DNA from: Acidobacteriota bacterium
Lineage (GTDB): Bacteria > Acidobacteriota > Terriglobia > Acidiferrales > UBA7541
NCBI GenBank assembly: GCA_003224075.1
Contig: QHYF01000131.1
Span: 1 to 7,415 of the forward strand
Direction of reading: 5' to 3'
DNA length: 7,415 nucleotides
A program made the translations under genes and the position numbers. Every line of letters starts with the position of its first letter. Positions within the stretch are counted from its first letter, which is position 1. Below the pieces are notes generated by a model. That model saw only the letters and a list, made by a program, of their open reading frames with translations. It did not search any database and was not told the DNA's origin. Below, in pieces: positions 4,958-7,415 of the stretch.

Positions 4958-6454
4958 ATGTCTCTGCTCAAGCTGTTGCCCCGAATTCTGGTCGCCCTCT
5001 CCGTCCTCATGCTCGCGCCAACACTGAGCCGAGCCCAGGGTGTGCCCTGGTACACCATTCCACTCCCCATTCCCAACGGATTTGTCGACGCCGCCATAGG
5101 AAACGTGCACCTTGAAATTCCCATCGGTTCTGTGCCTCAGCGAAATCGTGATCCTCTTGTTGCGGATATCGTTTACGACAACACGCAATACGCCTACAAC
5201 TATAACGTCAGCGGATTTACAGCGACGGGCCCAGGGTTTCGCACCATCGCGGGGACGACCCACTCAGGCACCGCGGCGATTTCTGTGGACCCGTACGGCC
5301 TATCGTGCCCCCCAGGCTATCCAAACGGCAATGTGTCAATCGCATCCAGTCCATCGTTTGTAGACATTCAAGGGACGGCCCACACCGTCGTCAATTCGAA
5401 CCTCTACACGAAACAAGTCAACTGCTACACCACGAGCGGCACACCGTACGGAAGCGGTTCCGATATTACGTCTTTTAACGGACTCGCGGCGGACGGCTCT
5501 GGTTACACCTTCCAGGTATCAAACTACACCCAACTCCAGGTCCGATCCGCGGACGGGTGGCTCGTCTACGACAGCACTGGAGTCACCGGCTTCAACTGGC
5601 CCATGGATACGAATGGCAATTATGTACAATCAGCCGTCGCTGGCATGCCTGACACGCTAAACCGATCGCCATTTCAAATTGGCTTTTACAGTTGTGCCTC
5701 AGCATCTAAAACCATTACCGTTCGTGCATCTGACGGCTCGACGCAAACCCACACCATGACGTGCACCTCCCAGAGCGTCTCTCAGATTATCTCCGGCACG
5801 CAGTATGCGGCCACCGAGAGTTTTTTGACCGGTATCGCCCTCCCGGACGGCACAAGCTATTCTTTTACCTATGACACCGGAACCACTGGCACACATCTCG
5901 GGGGGCTTCTCACCGTTACACGGCCCGCCGGAGGTACAGTCTCGTTCACCCAAGTGCCCGGAATCCCAAGCCTGGCTGTCGGTGCCATTAATCTGCCGGG
6001 CAGAGCCGCGAGCGTGACATTTGGCGGAGGCACATGGAATCTAAGCTATGTTCAAAACAGTTCTAATCTTCAGGTCACAACAACGGTTTTATCGCCCCCG
6101 CGTTATGATAGCGTCTCCAACACGAACGTCAACGACAAGACCGTCTTCACATCCGTCCCGTATTTCTCCTACAACCAGACCGCACAATATTACAGTGGCT
6201 CCTCCACCCTTCTGAGAACCGTAACCACCACTTACGACTCCAATGGCAATTTTCTGCCTGTCGCTATCCTCTTCGGTTTCCTACCAATATTTCAGCCTCA
6301 TGCGGAATTATCCCACCCAGAAACAGGAGACGGACTTCACAGGGACAGCCGTCCGGACCACCAAGACCACGTACGCCGGCTACATGAAGCCCACAAGCAT
6401 CAACGTTTACGCCGGTGCAGGCACAGGCGCACCGATCTCCAGCACACTCTATAG
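4958..6454 (+). CDS. Secreted RHS/YD-repeat protein, N-terminal half (frame broken near 6257-6285)
   Basis: The start at 4958 has a GGAGG ribosome binding site and gives a clear signal peptide (MSLLKLLPRILVALSVLMLA, cleavage near SRAQ, residue 27). The mature N-terminus PIPNGFVDAAIGNVHLEIPI, then PQRNRDPLVADIVYDN, is typical of the entry region of secreted RHS/YD-repeat proteins. Further on come LTGIALPDGTSYSFTYD, LTVTRPAGGTVSFTQ and LRTVTTTYDSNGNFLPVAI, all RHS-like beta-strand words. After about residue 437 this frame turns into a His/Arg-rich string ending at the TAG 6452-6454, which is out-of-frame reading. The true continuation is one frame over (next entry). RHS proteins form large shells that can carry toxins or adhesins; the C-terminal cargo is outside the window. 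The shift may be a real mutation or a sequencing error. Confidence 0.85.
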   Translation: MSLLKLLPRILVALSVLMLAPTLSRAQGVPWYTIPLPIPNGFVDAAIGNVHLEIPIGSVPQRNRDPLVADIVYDNTQYAYNYNVSGFTATGPGFRTIAGTTHSGTAAISVDPYGLSCPPGYPNGNVSIASSPSFVDIQGTAHTVVNSNLYTKQVNCYTTSGTPYGSGSDITSFNGLAADGSGYTFQVSNYTQLQVRSADGWLVYDSTGVTGFNWPMDTNGNYVQSAVAGMPDTLNRSPFQIGFYSCASASKTITVRASDGSTQTHTMTCTSQSVSQIISGTQYAATESFLTGIALPDGTSYSFTYDTGTTGTHLGGLLTVTRPAGGTVSFTQVPGIPSLAVGAINLPGRAASVTFGGGTWNLSYVQNSSNLQVTTTVLSPPRYDSVSNTNVNDKTVFTSVPYFSYNQTAQYYSGSSTLLRTVTTTYDSNGNFLPVAILFGFLPIFQPHAELSHPETGDGLHRDSRPDHQDHVRRLHEAHKHQRLRRCRHRRTDLQHTL

Positions 6455-7415
6455 CTACGACGAGTACAGCGCCAACTATTGCAAGAACGGAATTCCCGGC
6501 TTGACCGGGGTCACCGGTGCCACCGGACATGACGACAACTACGGGATCGCATTCACAGCTCGGGGTAACGCCACCACCATCCAGCATCTAATTTCCGGAA
6601 CGACCTACGCAACCACTCACATATGTTATGACACGTTGGGCAACGTCACACAGACCGTGGATGGCAACGGCAACCCCACGACTTACGATTACAGCGAAAA
6701 CTGGGCGGACACTAATTGCATTCCCGCAGGAACGCTCACGCACGCATTCCCGACAACGGTAACCGACGCATTGGCCCACCGAACCAAGAAGTCCTATTTC
6801 ACCTGCACAAGTCTCATCCAGAGCACCAAAGATGAAAATGACATTCAAGCAGGCAGAAATGGCACAACCTACACGTACAACGAATTCAATCGCCCCATAA
6901 CGATAAATTACCCGGACGGTGGACAGACCACTTACTGCTACAGCCATGATTCGAACCTGCCCTGCTACACGACCACGCTGCCGCCGTTCACGACCGAATC
7001 CCGGCTCATCTCCGGCACCATGACTCTGAACACAAAAACCCTGCTTGACTCCTACGGTCGCGTCTCTGAGACTCAGCTCACCTCCGACCCCGATTGCGCC
7101 AGTGGTGACCGCACGGACACAACTTACGACGGCCTCGGCCGCGTTCGCACCGTCTCCAATCCTTATTGTGCGGCGAGCGACTCCACCTACGGAGTAACCA
7201 CTTACTCCTACGATGCTCTTGGCCGGACGACCCAGGTCACCCATCCTGACGGAAGCAGCATACTCACCAGCTATACGGGCCGCGCCACCCAAGTTCAGGA
7301 CGAGGGCAACGGCATACAAAGCGTCACGCGCATTTCGCAAACCGATGCTCTCGGCCGCTTGAGCTCCCTTTGCGAAGTAGCCCCTGGCCCTTTCGTTGGT
7401 GCAGGTGCCTCCTCG
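6268..7415 (+). CDS. RHS/YD-repeat protein, continuation in the shifted frame (3'-partial)
   Basis: This frame is open from 6225 (after a TAA at 6222) to the window end without a stop, more than 1.1 kb, and reads as the missing part of the upstream gene. Early words are TQKQETDFTGTAVRTTKTTY, YAGYMKPTSINVYAG and STLYSYDEYSANYC. YD repeats follow: CYDTLGNVTQTVDGNGNP with TTYDYSENW, YTYNEFNRPITINYPDGGQ, LLDSYGRVSETQLTSDPDC, TYDGLGRVRTVSNPYC and YSYDALGRTTQVTHPDGS, then DALGRLSSLCE at the edge. The match to the YDxxGRV/YDALGR pattern is strong. It has no start codon or ribosome binding site of its own, so it is not a separate gene. It contains repeated Cys residues at blade ends. A long antisense frame (6588-7340) lies under it and is a shadow. 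Confidence 0.85.

Noticed and set aside
6588..7340. 250-codon minus-strand open frame
   Set aside because: It lies antisense to the YD repeats; the codon bias of the RHS gene keeps the opposite frame open. The plus frame clearly encodes the repeats.

Overview
The window looks like a piece of an acidobacterial chromosome of moderately high GC content. This inference rests on three things: the form of the deoxynucleoside kinase, a small secreted hypothetical protein of a type I recall mainly from Acidobacteria, and a long secreted RHS/YD-repeat protein next to intergenic repeats of a style I also associate with that phylum. No rRNA, tRNA, CRISPR array, phage gene or intact insertion sequence was recognised.

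Left part (1-1390): this is accessory DNA. It opens inside an AIPR-type (abortive phage resistance) gene that is cut by the window edge. After about 275 bases without a gene comes a minus-strand brnTA-type toxin-antitoxin locus. The antitoxin brnA is intact. The toxin brnT upstream is a wreck: its N-terminal FEW motif, a GVELTEG segment and the C-terminal ARKATPRERK signature are all readable, but in different frames, with a stop and with most of the middle missing.

Repeat-rich gap (1391-1888): there is no gene here. It holds pyrimidine-rich short tandem words of 7 and 9 bp, then four 28-bp direct repeats (core AATCCGCACTT), then a G-rich tract.

Middle (1889-4605): three genes. A minus-strand deoxynucleoside kinase has a clear TATAAT promoter, with a perfect 8-bp inverted repeat over its -35 region. 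A plus-strand small exported/membrane hypothetical protein ends at a strong intrinsic terminator. A minus-strand exported YncE/YVTN-type beta-propeller protein converges on that terminator; two tandem 11-mers lie just upstream of its likely -10 box.

Right part (4606-7415): a repeat-rich regulatory region leads into a secreted RHS/YD-repeat protein with a good signal peptide and Shine-Dalgarno sequence. Its frame breaks at about 6257-6285. The downstream frame then runs open with typical YD repeats to the window end, so the gene is both frameshifted and 3'-partial.

The genes do not form one operon or one pathway. The left edge suggests a decaying defence/toxin-antitoxin patch beside housekeeping and envelope genes. 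The most informative observations are the orphan antitoxin with its toxin relic, the frameshifted RHS gene, the 28-bp repeat array and several regulatory-looking repeats in the promoter regions.
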